Of a stretch of 50,609 bases of DNA, positions 32,725 through 42,071 are shown piece by piece. The stretch covers positions 1 through 50,609 of the forward strand of contig JAISGP010000004.1 in the NCBI GenBank assembly GCA_031263035.1. Reading direction: 5' to 3'. Under the pieces are notes generated by a model that saw only the letters and a list, made by a program, of their open reading frames with translations, did no database searches and was not told the origin of the DNA. Each line of letters starts with the position of its first letter. The first letter of the stretch is position 1. Source of the stretch: Lachnospiraceae bacterium. GTDB taxonomy: Bacteria > Bacillota > Clostridia > Lachnospirales > Lachnospiraceae. The translations under genes and the position numbers were made by a program.

Positions 32725-33906
32725 TTACATTTCAATCCTTCTTGGTCCATCTCCAATAGACACTTCGTAGAAAGAGCAAGGATAACCAACTGTAGCAGTA
32801 TATAAATCTTGTACATCAGTTTTAAATTTTTCAACTTTATCTGTTTCAATTAATGTAATTGTGCATCCACCAAAACCGGCACCAGTCATACGTGAGCCGA
32901 GAACACCTTCTTGAATAGATGCAGCTAGTACTAATGTATCAAGTTCTAAACCTGTAACTTCAAAATCATCTTTAAGAGAATTATGAGAATCATACATCAT
33001 TTTGCCAAATTTTTGGAAATCACCATTTTTAAGTGCTGTACAAGCATCAATTGTTCTGGCATTTTCATAAACAACATGACGAGCTCTTTTAATTAAATCC
33101 TCATCAGCAATAGTGAATTTATATTTTTCAAATTCGAAAATACTTAAATCGCATAGATTATCAACATGTTTAATTCGTTGAATACGTTTTAATGCTTCCT
33201 CACACTCTTCACGTCTTTCATTATATTTTGAATCTGTAAGTTTTCGCTTTTTATTTGTATTAGTAATTAGTAAGGATATATTATTTAATTCAAAAGGAAC
33301 ATAATTCCATCTTAAATCATCTGTTCTTAAAAATATTGCAGAATCTGCTTTCCCCATTGATATTGCAAATTGATCCATAATGCCACTATTAACCTTATTA
33401 AAGTTATTTTCAGCATATTGACCAATAAGTGCAAGTTCTTTATTACTTACTTCAAAATCAAACATATCTCTAAGGATAAGTCCTGTAAGTACTTCTAATG
33501 AAGCTGAAGAACTAAGTCCTGAACCATTTGGTATGGTTCCAAATATATAAAAATCTATACCAGATGGTATTTTCATACCTCTTTCTTCAAAAGCCCACAT
33601 TACACCTTTAGGATAGTTCGCCCAATCTGAAGCTTCATCTGGTGTTAATTCATCTAAAGAACTTTCAATTCCAAGTTTAGGAAAATTTAAAGAATAAAAA
33701 TGAAGTTGTCTATCATCTCTTTTTTTAGCTATTGCATAAGTTCCAATATCTAAAGCACAAGGTAGTACATGTCCCCCATTATAGTCAGTGTGTTCCCCAA
33801 TTAAGTTAACTCTACCCGGTGAAAAATAGTAACGAATATCTCCATCTTTTCCATAGATCTTTTCGAATCCCTTCTTCATTTCTGATAAAATTTCTATGTG
33901 TTTCAT
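32725..33906 (-). CDS. galK: Galactokinase
   Basis: 393 residues from the ATG at 33904-33906 (GAGG upstream); an ATG at 33924 has no site. GHMP kinase motifs: SPGRVNLIGEHTDYNGGHVL at the sugar site, IPNGSGLSSSASLEV (phosphate loop) and MTGAGFGGCTITLIE. It phosphorylates galactose at C1, the first step of the Leloir pathway. galT and galE are not in the window. A DeoR-type regulator is divergent, separated by about 275 bases, and is the obvious candidate regulator. Confidence 0.96.
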   Translation of the reverse strand: MKHIEILSEMKKGFEKIYGKDGDIRYYFSPGRVNLIGEHTDYNGGHVLPCALDIGTYAIAKKRDDRQLHFYSLNFPKLGIESSLDELTPDEASDWANYPKGVMWAFEERGMKIPSGIDFYIFGTIPNGSGLSSSASLEVLTGLILRDMFDFEVSNKELALIGQYAENNFNKVNSGIMDQFAISMGKADSAIFLRTDDLRWNYVPFELNNISLLITNTNKKRKLTDSKYNERREECEEALKRIQRIKHVDNLCDLSIFEFEKYKFTIADEDLIKRARHVVYENARTIDACTALKNGDFQKFGKMMYDSHNSLKDDFEVTGLELDTLVLAASIQEGVLGSRMTGAGFGGCTITLIETDKVEKFKTDVQDLYTATVGYPCSFYEVSIGDGPRRIEM

Positions 33907-33996
33907 TATAACCTCATCTTTCATAATACAAAAACAATAAGTAACCTAAAAATAAATAAAAAGTCATTTATTTATTTGCAAATTTAGTATATGATT

Positions 33997-34012
33997 ACAT
34001 CGACGTAGATGT
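33997..34012. promoter_or_regulatory. Inverted repeat between galK and the DeoR-type regulator
   Basis: ACATC and GATGT arms around a 6-base centre, just upstream (in the galK direction) of a minus-strand TATACT-like -10. It is positioned like an operator; the regulator binding it is unknown. Confidence 0.35.
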
Positions 34013-34064
34013 GAGCGTAAAAAGTGCAAAGAAATCGACTTAGAATTTAAGAAGTTTTATTTGA

Positions 34065-34093
34065 TTGATTTTTCATATCTATAGAGTTATTAT
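34065..34093 (+). promoter_or_regulatory. Promoter of the DeoR-type regulator
   Basis: TTGATT (34065-34070), 17-base spacer, TATTAT (34088-34093), about 90 bases before the GTG start. Confidence 0.5.
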
Positions 34094-34181
34094 AAAAGGG
34101 ATATTTTCTTTTGTAAACGCATAACATATACTTTTCAACAAAAACATAATTTTTAAGAGAGATAAATAAAGGATAAAAAAA

Positions 34182-34955
34182 GTGAAAGAACAAGATAAAA
34201 ATTTGCTGTCGAAGGAAAGACATGTTGAAATAATCGAATATATTAAAAAAAATGGTTCAGCTCATGTAGATGAATTGGCTAAAAAACTCTCAGTAAGTAC
34301 AATGACTATAAGAAGAGATTTAACGAAACTTTCTGAGGATGGAGTTATAGAAAGATGCTTTGGGGGCGCCATTATAAAACCTGAAGTTAATCTTATTTAC
34401 AATAGTGAAGGCGGTAACGCCGAACAGATTAAACTTGCCAGAAAAGCCGCATGGTTAGTCAAAGAAGGTAACAGCGTTTTTCTTGATGCAGGTAACACTG
34501 TTTACGAAATAGCTAAACGAATTAAAGATATTCCTGGAATAACTTGCGTAACTAATGATATTCGAACTGCCAAAGTATTAAACCGAGGTAGTGCTAATGT
34601 AATTATTTGCGGAGGTCTCCTTCAAAAGGGTACAGATAGTGTTTTTGATGCCTATTCTCTTTCCATGTTAGCAGATTTTCGCTTTGATGTGGGCTTTTTT
34701 GGTGCCAATGCAATAAGTGATAATTTTGAAATATTAACTAGTACAATGGATAGAATCGGATTTAAAAGATCCATACCGGAAAAATGCAGAAAAGCCTATT
34801 TAATTGCAACAGCAGATAAATTTCATAAAAATAGAGTGGGATTTATAAATACTTTGTCAGATTATGACGGTGTATTTACTAACTATCAATTTTCAGATAC
34901 TGAACAGAAAAAACTATCGGAGCTAAAAATTAACATAATGCCTATGGAATATTGA
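34182..34955 (+). CDS. DeoR-family transcriptional regulator
   Basis: 257 residues from a GTG start (AAGGA upstream). N-terminal helix-turn-helix HVDELAKKLSVSTMTIRRDL at about residues 29-48, followed by the sugar-phosphate-sensing DeoR C-terminal domain (VFLDAGNTVYEIAKRI, CVTNDIRTAKVL, CGGLLQKGTDSVFD, FFGANAI). DeoR proteins repress sugar catabolism genes and release DNA on binding a phosphorylated sugar. Divergence from galK suggests control of galactose use. The PepD-like gene 109 bases downstream might be co-transcribed. Confidence 0.93.
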   Translation: MKEQDKNLLSKERHVEIIEYIKKNGSAHVDELAKKLSVSTMTIRRDLTKLSEDGVIERCFGGAIIKPEVNLIYNSEGGNAEQIKLARKAAWLVKEGNSVFLDAGNTVYEIAKRIKDIPGITCVTNDIRTAKVLNRGSANVIICGGLLQKGTDSVFDAYSLSMLADFRFDVGFFGANAISDNFEILTSTMDRIGFKRSIPEKCRKAYLIATADKFHKNRVGFINTLSDYDGVFTNYQFSDTEQKKLSELKINIMPMEY

Positions 34956-35063
34956 TAATTTTTACATTTTGTATCATACTTTTCATAGTCTTGTAACAAC
35001 TTAGGTGTAGGATACATTTAATAAAAATAAAGTTTCTAAACTTTATAGACGGAGGTAAAAGAA

Positions 35064-36512
35064 GTGAGTGTTTTAAGTAATTATGAACCAAAAGAAGTTT
35101 TTAAGTATTTTGAGGAGCTAAGCGCTATTCCAAGAGCTTCTTATGACGACCAAAGAGCTAGCGACTATTTTGTAGAATTTGCTAAAAGCCTTGGATTAAA
35201 GTATCGTCAAGATGATGCTTTAAATGTAATTATTTGGAAAGACGGAACAGCAGGATATGAAAACAGTGAACCAGTGATTTTACAAGGTCATATGGACATG
35301 GTTGCTGATACGGAACCGGGTGTTAATCATGACTGGTCAAAAGACGGAATTGATTTATTTGTAGAAGATGGTTTAATTGGGGGACGTGGAACTACCCTTG
35401 GTGGTGATGATGCCATGGCTACATGTATGATTCAAGCTCTTCTTGCATCTACAGATATTCCTCATCCACCTCTTGAATGTATAATTACTTCTGATGAAGA
35501 ACCTGGTATGATTGGTGCTGCTGCTTTAGATGTATCCGATTTAAAAGCAACTAAATACATTAATATTGATTCAGAGATTGAAGGAATATTTATTGTGGGA
35601 TGTTGTGGTGGATTTGAAGATGAAATGTCTATTAAATCTGTTAAAGAAGAAGTATCTGGAGTTAAACTTAGTTTAAGTATAAAAGATTATCTTGGTGGAC
35701 ACTCTGGACTTGAAATTAATAAGCAAAGAGGTAATGCAAATAAAGACTTAGGACGTTTATTATTTAAATTATCTGAAAATATTAAATTTAATCTAGTTTC
35801 TATAGAAGGTGGTACAGCTGCTAATGTAATTACTAAAAATTGTGAAGCAGTAATTATTGTAAATGAAAAAGACGTTAAATATGTAAGTGATACTACTGAA
35901 GAATTATTTGCAATTCTTAAAAATGAATATGATAAAGATGAACCTGCCTTTACTCTTTCATGTGAAAATCTTGGGAATGTAACTGAAAAGGCTTTGGATA
36001 AATCTTCAACTGAAAAAGTTGTAACTTTACTTGAAGCTGTTCCAAACGGAGTTCAAACTTATGAAAGAAGTATTGAAGGATTGCCTGAAACATCATTAAA
36101 TATTGGACTAGTTAGAACAAAGGAAGATGCTATAACTATAAGAGCCCTTGTTCGTACATCAATTGAGTCTAAAAAAGAAGCTATGAAAGAAAAACTTGTT
36201 GCATGTAGTAAGATGGTAGGTGCAACTTCAAGTTATTCTGGAGAGTATCCGGCTTGGCAGATAAAATCAGGATCAAAACTAGTTGAGATATTCTCTAAAG
36301 AATATGAAAAGTTAGAAGGCAAAAAGCCAGAGGTTTCAGCTGTTCATGCAGGACTTGAAGCAGGTCTTATGCTTGGAAAAAATCCAAATTTTGACTGCAT
36401 AAGTTTTGGACCAAACGTAACTGATGCTCATAGCTACCATGAAAGATTAGAAATTGCTTCTATGGAAAGATCTTGGAAATTATTAAAGGCTGTACTTGCA
36501 GATTTAAAATAA
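35064..36512 (+). CDS. Aminoacyl-histidine dipeptidase (PepD-like, M20 family)
   Basis: 482 residues from a GTG (GGAGG 8 bases upstream). Same M20 architecture as the gene at 30395-31858 but clearly a diverged paralogue: LQGHMDMVADTEPG, LGGDDAMATCM, TSDEEPGMIGAAALD, NIDSEIEG and the C-terminal DAHSYHERLE supply metal and catalytic residues, and YLGGHSGLEINKQRGN lies in the dimerisation domain. It cleaves dipeptides in the cytosol. A strong terminator follows. It is one of the few plus-strand genes here. Confidence 0.92.
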   Translation: MSVLSNYEPKEVFKYFEELSAIPRASYDDQRASDYFVEFAKSLGLKYRQDDALNVIIWKDGTAGYENSEPVILQGHMDMVADTEPGVNHDWSKDGIDLFVEDGLIGGRGTTLGGDDAMATCMIQALLASTDIPHPPLECIITSDEEPGMIGAAALDVSDLKATKYINIDSEIEGIFIVGCCGGFEDEMSIKSVKEEVSGVKLSLSIKDYLGGHSGLEINKQRGNANKDLGRLLFKLSENIKFNLVSIEGGTAANVITKNCEAVIIVNEKDVKYVSDTTEELFAILKNEYDKDEPAFTLSCENLGNVTEKALDKSSTEKVVTLLEAVPNGVQTYERSIEGLPETSLNIGLVRTKEDAITIRALVRTSIESKKEAMKEKLVACSKMVGATSSYSGEYPAWQIKSGSKLVEIFSKEYEKLEGKKPEVSAVHAGLEAGLMLGKNPNFDCISFGPNVTDAHSYHERLEIASMERSWKLLKAVLADLK

Positions 36513-36526
36513 TAATGACACAAAAT

Positions 36527-36562
36527 AAGCTGTCCCAGCAAAACGGTGGACAGCTTTTTTTT
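36527..36562 (+). terminator. Terminator after the plus-strand PepD-like gene
   Basis: 9-bp stem AAGCTGTCC (36527-36535) with GGACAGCTT (36548-36556) and a T run. Confidence 0.92.
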
Positions 36563-36643
36563 ATAAAAGTTATAATTCAAACTACTATATCAATATGAAA
36601 ATCTTCCCTTTTAATAATATGGTACATATCTTTATATATGCTT

Positions 36644-38083
36644 CTATAAAGCCTCATACATACTTTCATACTCTTTTGCTGAATTGTCCCATGAAAAGTC
36701 TTTATTCATAGCCCTTTCAACCATTTTATTCCAATCACGTTTTTTATCGTAGAAAATACGCTCTGCGTAACGAATTGCAGCAAGCATTTCGTGAGCATTA
36801 TAATTTGAAAAGCTAAAGCCTGTTCCGGTTTTTTCATACTCATTAAAAGGTTCAACTGTATCTACAAGTCCGCCTGTTTCACGTACTATTGGAAGAGTTC
36901 CATATCTAAGACTCATAAGTTGACTAAGCCCGCATGGTTCAAAAAGAGATGGCATTAGAAAAGCGTCGCAACCTGCATAAATCTTATGAGATAATCCTTC
37001 ATCATAATAGATATGAGCTGAACATTTATCATTAAATGCCCAATCATAATGCTTAAACATATTCTCATATCTGGCTTCTCCTGTTCCAAGAACTACAACT
37101 TGAACCTGATCTCCCATCAGTTCTTCAAAGACTCTTGCAATAAGGTCAAAACCTTTTTGATCTGTAAGTCTTGAAACAATTCCTATTACCATAACTTTAC
37201 TATCTACAGGTAAATTACAGAATTTCTGCAAATCTGCCTTATCTTTTGCTTTGCCTTGTCTAAATGTTACTGAAGAAAAAGTAGATTTTATTAATTCATC
37301 TGTAGCAGGATTAAATACTTCATAGTCTATTCCATTTAAAATACCCATCATATCATTTCTTCTAGACCACATTATTCCGTCCAAACCTTCTCCATAAAAT
37401 GGAGTTTGAATTTCATTTGCATAGGTATGACTTACTGTAGTCACCTTATCTGCATATACTATGCCACCCTTTAAGAAATTAGCATCCTTATATGCTTCTA
37501 ATTTGTCAGAAGTAAAGTAATATGGTGGAAGTCCTGTAATATCCTGAACTCTCTTAATATCCCATCTTCCCTGGAATTTAAGATTATGAATAGTCATTAC
37601 AGTTTTTATACCCTTATAAAAATCATTTGCAAATCTAAAATGATCTAAAAATACAGGTACAAGTCCTGCCTGCCAATCATGGCAATGTATTATGTCAGGT
37701 CTAAATTCTATTGCCGGAAGGACAGATAGACAAGCCTTTGAAAAAAAGGCAAATTTTTCTATGTCTGTATAAGCTTCTCCATATGGATAATTGCCACCGA
37801 AATAATATTCGTTATCAATAAAATAAAAAAGAATTCCTTGATATTCGTATGTTAAAACTCCTACATATTGCTTTCTCCAATTTAAATCCATATAAATATG
37901 AATTTTATAGGTGAGTTTTTCCTTCCACTCATCTTTCATAGACATATATTTAGGTAACATAACCCTAACGTCGAATTTTTCTTTATCATAATACTTAGGA
38001 AGTGAACCTACTACATCTGCAAGTCCTCCTGTTTTTATAAAAGGTACACTTTCTGAAGCTACAAATAAAATCTTTTTCTTCAT
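36644..38083 (-). CDS. glgA: Glycogen synthase
   Basis: 479 residues, normal GT5 length. N-terminal ADP-glucose loop KTGGLADVVGSLPK, then IIHCHDWQAGLVP, TIHNLKFQG, and the C-terminal GT-B domain with VSRLTDQKGFDL and MPSLFEPCGLSQL. It elongates alpha-1,4-glucan from ADP-glucose. GlgC, GlgB and GlgP are not in the window. AGGAG precedes the ATG. It has no obvious operon partner here; a structured hairpin separates it from the ilv-linked small gene upstream. Confidence 0.96.
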   Translation of the reverse strand: MKKKILFVASESVPFIKTGGLADVVGSLPKYYDKEKFDVRVMLPKYMSMKDEWKEKLTYKIHIYMDLNWRKQYVGVLTYEYQGILFYFIDNEYYFGGNYPYGEAYTDIEKFAFFSKACLSVLPAIEFRPDIIHCHDWQAGLVPVFLDHFRFANDFYKGIKTVMTIHNLKFQGRWDIKRVQDITGLPPYYFTSDKLEAYKDANFLKGGIVYADKVTTVSHTYANEIQTPFYGEGLDGIMWSRRNDMMGILNGIDYEVFNPATDELIKSTFSSVTFRQGKAKDKADLQKFCNLPVDSKVMVIGIVSRLTDQKGFDLIARVFEELMGDQVQVVVLGTGEARYENMFKHYDWAFNDKCSAHIYYDEGLSHKIYAGCDAFLMPSLFEPCGLSQLMSLRYGTLPIVRETGGLVDTVEPFNEYEKTGTGFSFSNYNAHEMLAAIRYAERIFYDKKRDWNKMVERAMNKDFSWDNSAKEYESMYEAL

Positions 38084-38125
38084 ATATTCTCCTACAATTT
38101 TGACGAAACCTTAAGATTTAAATAC

Positions 38126-38161
38126 AGGCTAATAATAGCACAAATACGCTATTATCAGCCT
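38126..38161 (-). terminator. Long hairpin after the ilv operon
   Basis: 14-bp stem (38126-38139 with 38148-38161, one mismatch) around an 8-base loop. The T tract after it on the minus strand is interrupted (TGTATTTAAAT), so it may stabilise the mRNA end rather than act as a simple terminator. Confidence 0.6.
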
Positions 38162-38176
38162 AATTCTTAAGTTTTA

Positions 38177-38470
38177 TTAACTTAATTGGATTTTAGCCGC
38201 TTCATCTGGCTTAAATTCATTTTCTAAGTCATATATATTATGACCAGTTGATTCAGAAAGATTTTTCCCTGCAAGAGTATAAGTACGAATAAACTTTTTA
38301 TTAGTTATGCTTGACCAATGTTCTTCATCCCAAGTAAGGTAACCATCAGCATCTGACTTTTTCTCTTTAAGAATTAAATCAACTTGTCTACCATCAATCA
38401 TTAATTGAATTAAGTCCTTAGTTCCCCCAATCTCTAATTCCTCTTTTTTTACAGTGTCATAAATCTTCAT
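38177..38470 (-). CDS. Small protein of unknown function at the end of the ilv operon
   Basis: 97 residues from the ATG at 38468-38470, which has GGGAGG 8 bases upstream. Soluble, acidic, mixed alpha/beta, with a central YLTWDEEHWSSITNKKFIRTY segment rich in aromatic residues. I do not recognise the family. It begins 29 bases after the ilvE stop on the same strand, so it is likely co-transcribed with ilvBNE. Confidence 0.75.
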   Translation of the reverse strand: MKIYDTVKKEELEIGGTKDLIQLMIDGRQVDLILKEKKSDADGYLTWDEEHWSSITNKKFIRTYTLAGKNLSESTGHNIYDLENEFKPDEAAKIQLS

Positions 38471-38499
38471 TTTAATACCTCCCAAAGTATTATTTAAAA

Positions 38500-39522
38500 T
38501 TATTTTATTTTGTAAATCCAACCTTCTGGTGCTTCTATAGTACCTTGTTGAATTCCAACCAATGTATCATAAAGTTTCTTGGTGATTGGTCCCATCTCTT
38601 CCATTCCACTTGGGAATTTAATTTCTTTTCCATGGTCATTAATAATACCAACCGGAGAAATAACTGCAGCTGTACCACAAAGTCCGCACTCTGCAAATGT
38701 AGGAACTTCATCAAAGAATACTTCTCTTTCTTCGACTTCAAGTCCAAGATATTCTTTAGCAACATACATAATAGAGCGTCTTGTAATTGAAGGTAATATA
38801 CTACTTGATTTTGGAGTTACGATCTTATTATCTTTAGTTACAAATATAAAGTTAGCTCCACCTGTTTCTTCAACCTTAGTACGAGTAGCCGCATCAAGAT
38901 ACATATTTTCTTCAAAGCCTTGACTGTGAGCATCAACTATTGCATGAAGACTCATAGCATAATTTAAACCTGCTTTAATATGTCCTGTACCATGTGGAGC
39001 TGCCCTATCCAAATCAGAAACTCTAATAATAATTGGTTTAGCTCCCTCTTTAAAATATGGTCCAACCGGTGTTACAAATATTCTAAATTGGTATTCATCA
39101 GCTGGTTTAACTCCTATAACTGCATTTGTACCAAACATATATGGACGAATATAAAGACTTGCTCCACTTCCATATGGAGGAACATAGTCGATATTCTCTT
39201 TAACTGTTTCAATTAAAGCCTCTAAAAATCTTTCCTTTGGAAATACTGGCATCTCTAAATAAGCAGCACTGTCTTCCATACGTTTAGCATTTAAATCTGG
39301 TCTAAAACATACTACACTACCATCTTTTTGTGTATATGCCTTAGCTCCTTCAAAACAAGTCTGGGCATATTGAAGAACTCCTGCACATTCAGATATAGAA
39401 ACCATATCATCTGATGTCATTACTCCTTCGTCCCATTTGCCATCTTTAAAATTCGAAACGAATCTTTTATCAGTTTTAACATAACCAAAACCTAAATTTG
39501 CCCAATCAATTTCCTTTTTCAT
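38500..39522 (-). CDS. ilvE: Branched-chain amino-acid aminotransferase
   Basis: 340 residues from the ATG at 39520-39522 (AGGTGG upstream); an ATG at 39540 lacks a site. Type II BCAT features: YAQTCFEGAKAY, RPDLNAKRM, YIRPYMFGTNAV, the PLP-lysine region TGHIKAGLNYAMSLHA and GTAAVISPVG. It performs the last step of Val, Leu and Ile synthesis, or the first step of their breakdown. It follows ilvN by about 65 bases in the same operon. Confidence 0.95.
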   Translation of the reverse strand: MKKEIDWANLGFGYVKTDKRFVSNFKDGKWDEGVMTSDDMVSISECAGVLQYAQTCFEGAKAYTQKDGSVVCFRPDLNAKRMEDSAAYLEMPVFPKERFLEALIETVKENIDYVPPYGSGASLYIRPYMFGTNAVIGVKPADEYQFRIFVTPVGPYFKEGAKPIIIRVSDLDRAAPHGTGHIKAGLNYAMSLHAIVDAHSQGFEENMYLDAATRTKVEETGGANFIFVTKDNKIVTPKSSSILPSITRRSIMYVAKEYLGLEVEEREVFFDEVPTFAECGLCGTAAVISPVGIINDHGKEIKFPSGMEEMGPITKKLYDTLVGIQQGTIEAPEGWIYKIK

Positions 39523-39587
39523 TACTACACCCACCTTCATTTATACTGTTATTTTATAATTTACATTATTTACATTATATTCCTTTT

Positions 39588-40097
39588 CTATCGTTCTGTC
39601 ATGGAAATAGACTCAATTCCTACACTTCCACCTCGAACCACTTCAATGTTCTTAAAATCACTTTTAATAAGTTTAACAACTGCATCATTCTTTGTAGCTG
39701 TCTGAACAAATTCAAGAAGAAGACTATCTTTTCCATAATCATTAACTCTAGCCTTAAAAGCCTCTGCAATCTGAAATAATTCAGTTTTTTCAGTTAAACT
39801 TATCTTTTTAATCTTTATATACATAATTTCTTTTATTTTAGCAGAAACATCTGTAAAATCAATGACTTTGATAACTTCAACCATTCTATTTAATTGTTTT
39901 TTTATCTGTTCAAAGGTTTCATCATCACTGGATGTGGAAATAGTCATTCGTGAAACAGTAGGATCCTCTGTTGTTCCAACAGTTAAGCTATCTAAGTTAT
40001 AAGATTTACCACTAAATAAGCCTGAAATCTTAGACAGTACACCTACCTGATTTTCCACATATAGTGAAATCCATCTTTTCTTTTGATTTGAATTCAT
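39588..40097 (-). CDS. ilvN: Acetolactate synthase regulatory (small) subunit
   Basis: 169 residues. N-terminal ACT domain (WISLYVENQVGVLSKISGLF, then YNLDSLTVGTTEDPTVSRMT) that binds the feedback inhibitor valine, and the C-terminal ALS_ss_C-type domain. It stimulates and regulates the catalytic IlvB encoded 56 bases upstream. AAGGGG precedes the ATG. Confidence 0.95.
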   Translation of the reverse strand: MNSNQKKRWISLYVENQVGVLSKISGLFSGKSYNLDSLTVGTTEDPTVSRMTISTSSDDETFEQIKKQLNRMVEVIKVIDFTDVSAKIKEIMYIKIKKISLTEKTELFQIAEAFKARVNDYGKDSLLLEFVQTATKNDAVVKLIKSDFKNIEVVRGGSVGIESISMTER

Positions 40098-40153
40098 ATC
40101 ATTCCCCTTATATGTTAGAATACTTTATTTCAATCTTTAATTATATTTAAACA

Positions 40154-41872
40154 CTAACAATCCATCAGCATATCAGATAGGGTTCCACCTGGTTCTATCA
40201 TAGGATAAACCGTCTCTTCCGGATCAATTGCAAATTCAATAACTATTGGTTTCTTATAACCTTTGGCTTTTATTAAAGCTTCTTTTACTTCTTTTTCACT
40301 AGAAACCCTAATACCATTAATGCCATAACCTTTAGCAATCTGTATAAAATCCGGCATATACGGTGGACACTCTACTTCACCACATTTGCCATCACAATCT
40401 GCTGTTTTTCTAAGACAGGTCATGGAATAACGCTTTCCATAAAAAAGCTTCTGCCATTGGCGAACCATTCCAAGATAATTGTTATTAAATATACATATTA
40501 TCAGCGGTAACTTTTCAGCAAATACCGTTGCAAGTTCTTGTATATTCATCTGGAAACCACCATCTCCGGAAATAGAAACTACTGTACTTTCTGGATTACC
40601 TACCTTAGCACCGATTGCTCCGGGAAGTCCATAACCCATAGTTCCAAGTCCACCGGAAGTCAACAGCTTCTTCTTTTCGTTTATCTCCAAAAATTGAGTG
40701 GCAAACATCTGATGTTGTCCAACATCTGTTACAAATATACCTTCATCAAAAACTTCATTCATAGTCTCTAAAATCATTTGCGGACTAACACCATTATGTT
40801 TTTTCATAACAAGAGGATGACTTTTCTTCCACTCCTCAATCTTATCCTTCCACAAATTGGTGTCGCATTTTGTAACATATTCTAAGATTTTTCCAATAGC
40901 TTCTTTAGCATCTGCAACAATAGGTACATCTACATGTACATTTCGACTTATTGCTCCTGTGTCTATATCTATATGAATTATAGTAGCCTTTGGTGCAAAT
41001 GAGTGAAGTTTCCCAGTTATTCTATCATTAAAACGGGTACCAATAGAAAAAAGTAAATCACACTCATTTACTGCCATATTTGCAGCATAACTTCCATGCA
41101 TACCTAAATTACCAATATAATTTTTATGGTTAGTTGGAATAGCTCCTCTTCCCATAATAGTCGTTACAACAGGAACATCTGTTATATCCACAAGCTTTGT
41201 AAAATCTTTATTTGCACCTGCGATATTAACTCCGCCCCCTACTAAAAATAAAGGCTTCTTAGCTTTTTCTAATAACTTAATTGCTTTTTTTAATTGTCCA
41301 ATATGAACTCCTGTACTAGGTTTATATCCTCTAATATTTACTTCAGTAGGATATTCCGGACTTCCCATTTCACCAAGTACATCTTTAGGCAAATCTATAA
41401 GAACCGGACCTGGTCTTCCTGTTCTTGCTATATAAAAAGCTTCTTTTATAATTCTTCCCAAGTCTTCTCTTTTTCTTACTGTAACACCATACTTTGTAAC
41501 ACTTCTTGTAATGCCTACAATATCAACTTCTTGAAATGCATCATTTCCAATAAGATGTCTGGCAACCTGCCCGGTAAAACATACAAGGGGTACACTATCA
41601 TAATTAGCTGTTGCAAGTCCTGTTACAACATTGGTTGCTCCGGGACCTGATGTTACAAGGCAAACTCCTACCTTACCTGTAGACCTTGCATAGGCATCAG
41701 CTTCGTGGACTAAAGCTACTTCCTGTCTTGGAAGGACGACTTTTGTATAATCCTGTTTATAAAGCTCATCTCCAATATCAATTGTTGTAGCTCCGGGATA
41801 CCCAAAAAGAACATCAACTCCTTCTTCTTTTAAAGCTCTTACTAATAACTTATTTCCACTAATCTGTCTCAT
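40154..41872 (-). CDS. ilvB: Acetolactate synthase catalytic (large) subunit
   Basis: 572 residues. ThDP-dependent enzyme with GYPGATTIDI and the catalytic Glu near RQEVALVHEADAYAR, FAD region LGMHGSYAANMAVNECDLL, and the ThDP motif GDGGFQMNIQELATV...NNNYLGMVRQW. It condenses pyruvate to acetolactate, or pyruvate with 2-oxobutyrate to acetohydroxybutyrate, the committed step of branched-chain synthesis. First gene of ilvB-ilvN-ilvE-orphan. AAAGGGGTGG precedes the ATG. No T-box is present in the leader. Confidence 0.97.
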   Translation of the reverse strand: MRQISGNKLLVRALKEEGVDVLFGYPGATTIDIGDELYKQDYTKVVLPRQEVALVHEADAYARSTGKVGVCLVTSGPGATNVVTGLATANYDSVPLVCFTGQVARHLIGNDAFQEVDIVGITRSVTKYGVTVRKREDLGRIIKEAFYIARTGRPGPVLIDLPKDVLGEMGSPEYPTEVNIRGYKPSTGVHIGQLKKAIKLLEKAKKPLFLVGGGVNIAGANKDFTKLVDITDVPVVTTIMGRGAIPTNHKNYIGNLGMHGSYAANMAVNECDLLFSIGTRFNDRITGKLHSFAPKATIIHIDIDTGAISRNVHVDVPIVADAKEAIGKILEYVTKCDTNLWKDKIEEWKKSHPLVMKKHNGVSPQMILETMNEVFDEGIFVTDVGQHQMFATQFLEINEKKKLLTSGGLGTMGYGLPGAIGAKVGNPESTVVSISGDGGFQMNIQELATVFAEKLPLIICIFNNNYLGMVRQWQKLFYGKRYSMTCLRKTADCDGKCGEVECPPYMPDFIQIAKGYGINGIRVSSEKEVKEALIKAKGYKKPIVIEFAIDPEETVYPMIEPGGTLSDMLMDC

Positions 41873-41937
41873 ATATCCACCCCTTTATATCATTTTAAAT
41901 AACAAAAAATAATTATCTTACTTTACTGTATTTTATC

Positions 41938-42036
41938 TTATACTCTACGCCTACCTTCCATATAAAATATATCAGAATTGTTTTTATCATAATTATATAT
42001 AGAAAACACCCCAAGGAAAACTGATATGGTGCTCAT
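41938..42036 (-). CDS. Possible small leader ORF upstream of ilvB
   Basis: 32 codons starting MSTISVFLGVFSIYNYD. The ATG lies in the loop of the terminator hairpin at 42001-42053, with AAGGA about 9 bases upstream inside the stem. It contains several Ile, Val and Leu codons (7 of 32) but no dense run like known ilv leader peptides. May be coincidental. Confidence 0.2.
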   Translation of the reverse strand: MSTISVFLGVFSIYNYDKNNSDIFYMEGRRRV

Positions 42037-42053
42037 AATTAGTATTCCTTGGG
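42001..42053 (-). terminator. Hairpin terminator between prsA-like and ilvB
   Basis: 9-bp perfect stem (42010-42018 with 42045-42053), 26-base loop, followed on the minus strand by GTGTTTTCT. Either the terminator of the prsA-like gene or an attenuator in the ilvB leader. Confidence 0.7.
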
Positions 42054-42071
42054 ATTATAAGACCCAATTTT

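Noticed and set aside
38535-39216. Several overlapping ORFs on both strands inside ilvE
   Set aside because: They are shadows of the ilvE frame, with no ribosome binding sites of their own.
41873-42071. T-box riboswitch upstream of ilvB
   Set aside because: No AGGGTGGNACCGCG-type element or specifier hairpin on the minus strand; only a terminator-like hairpin.
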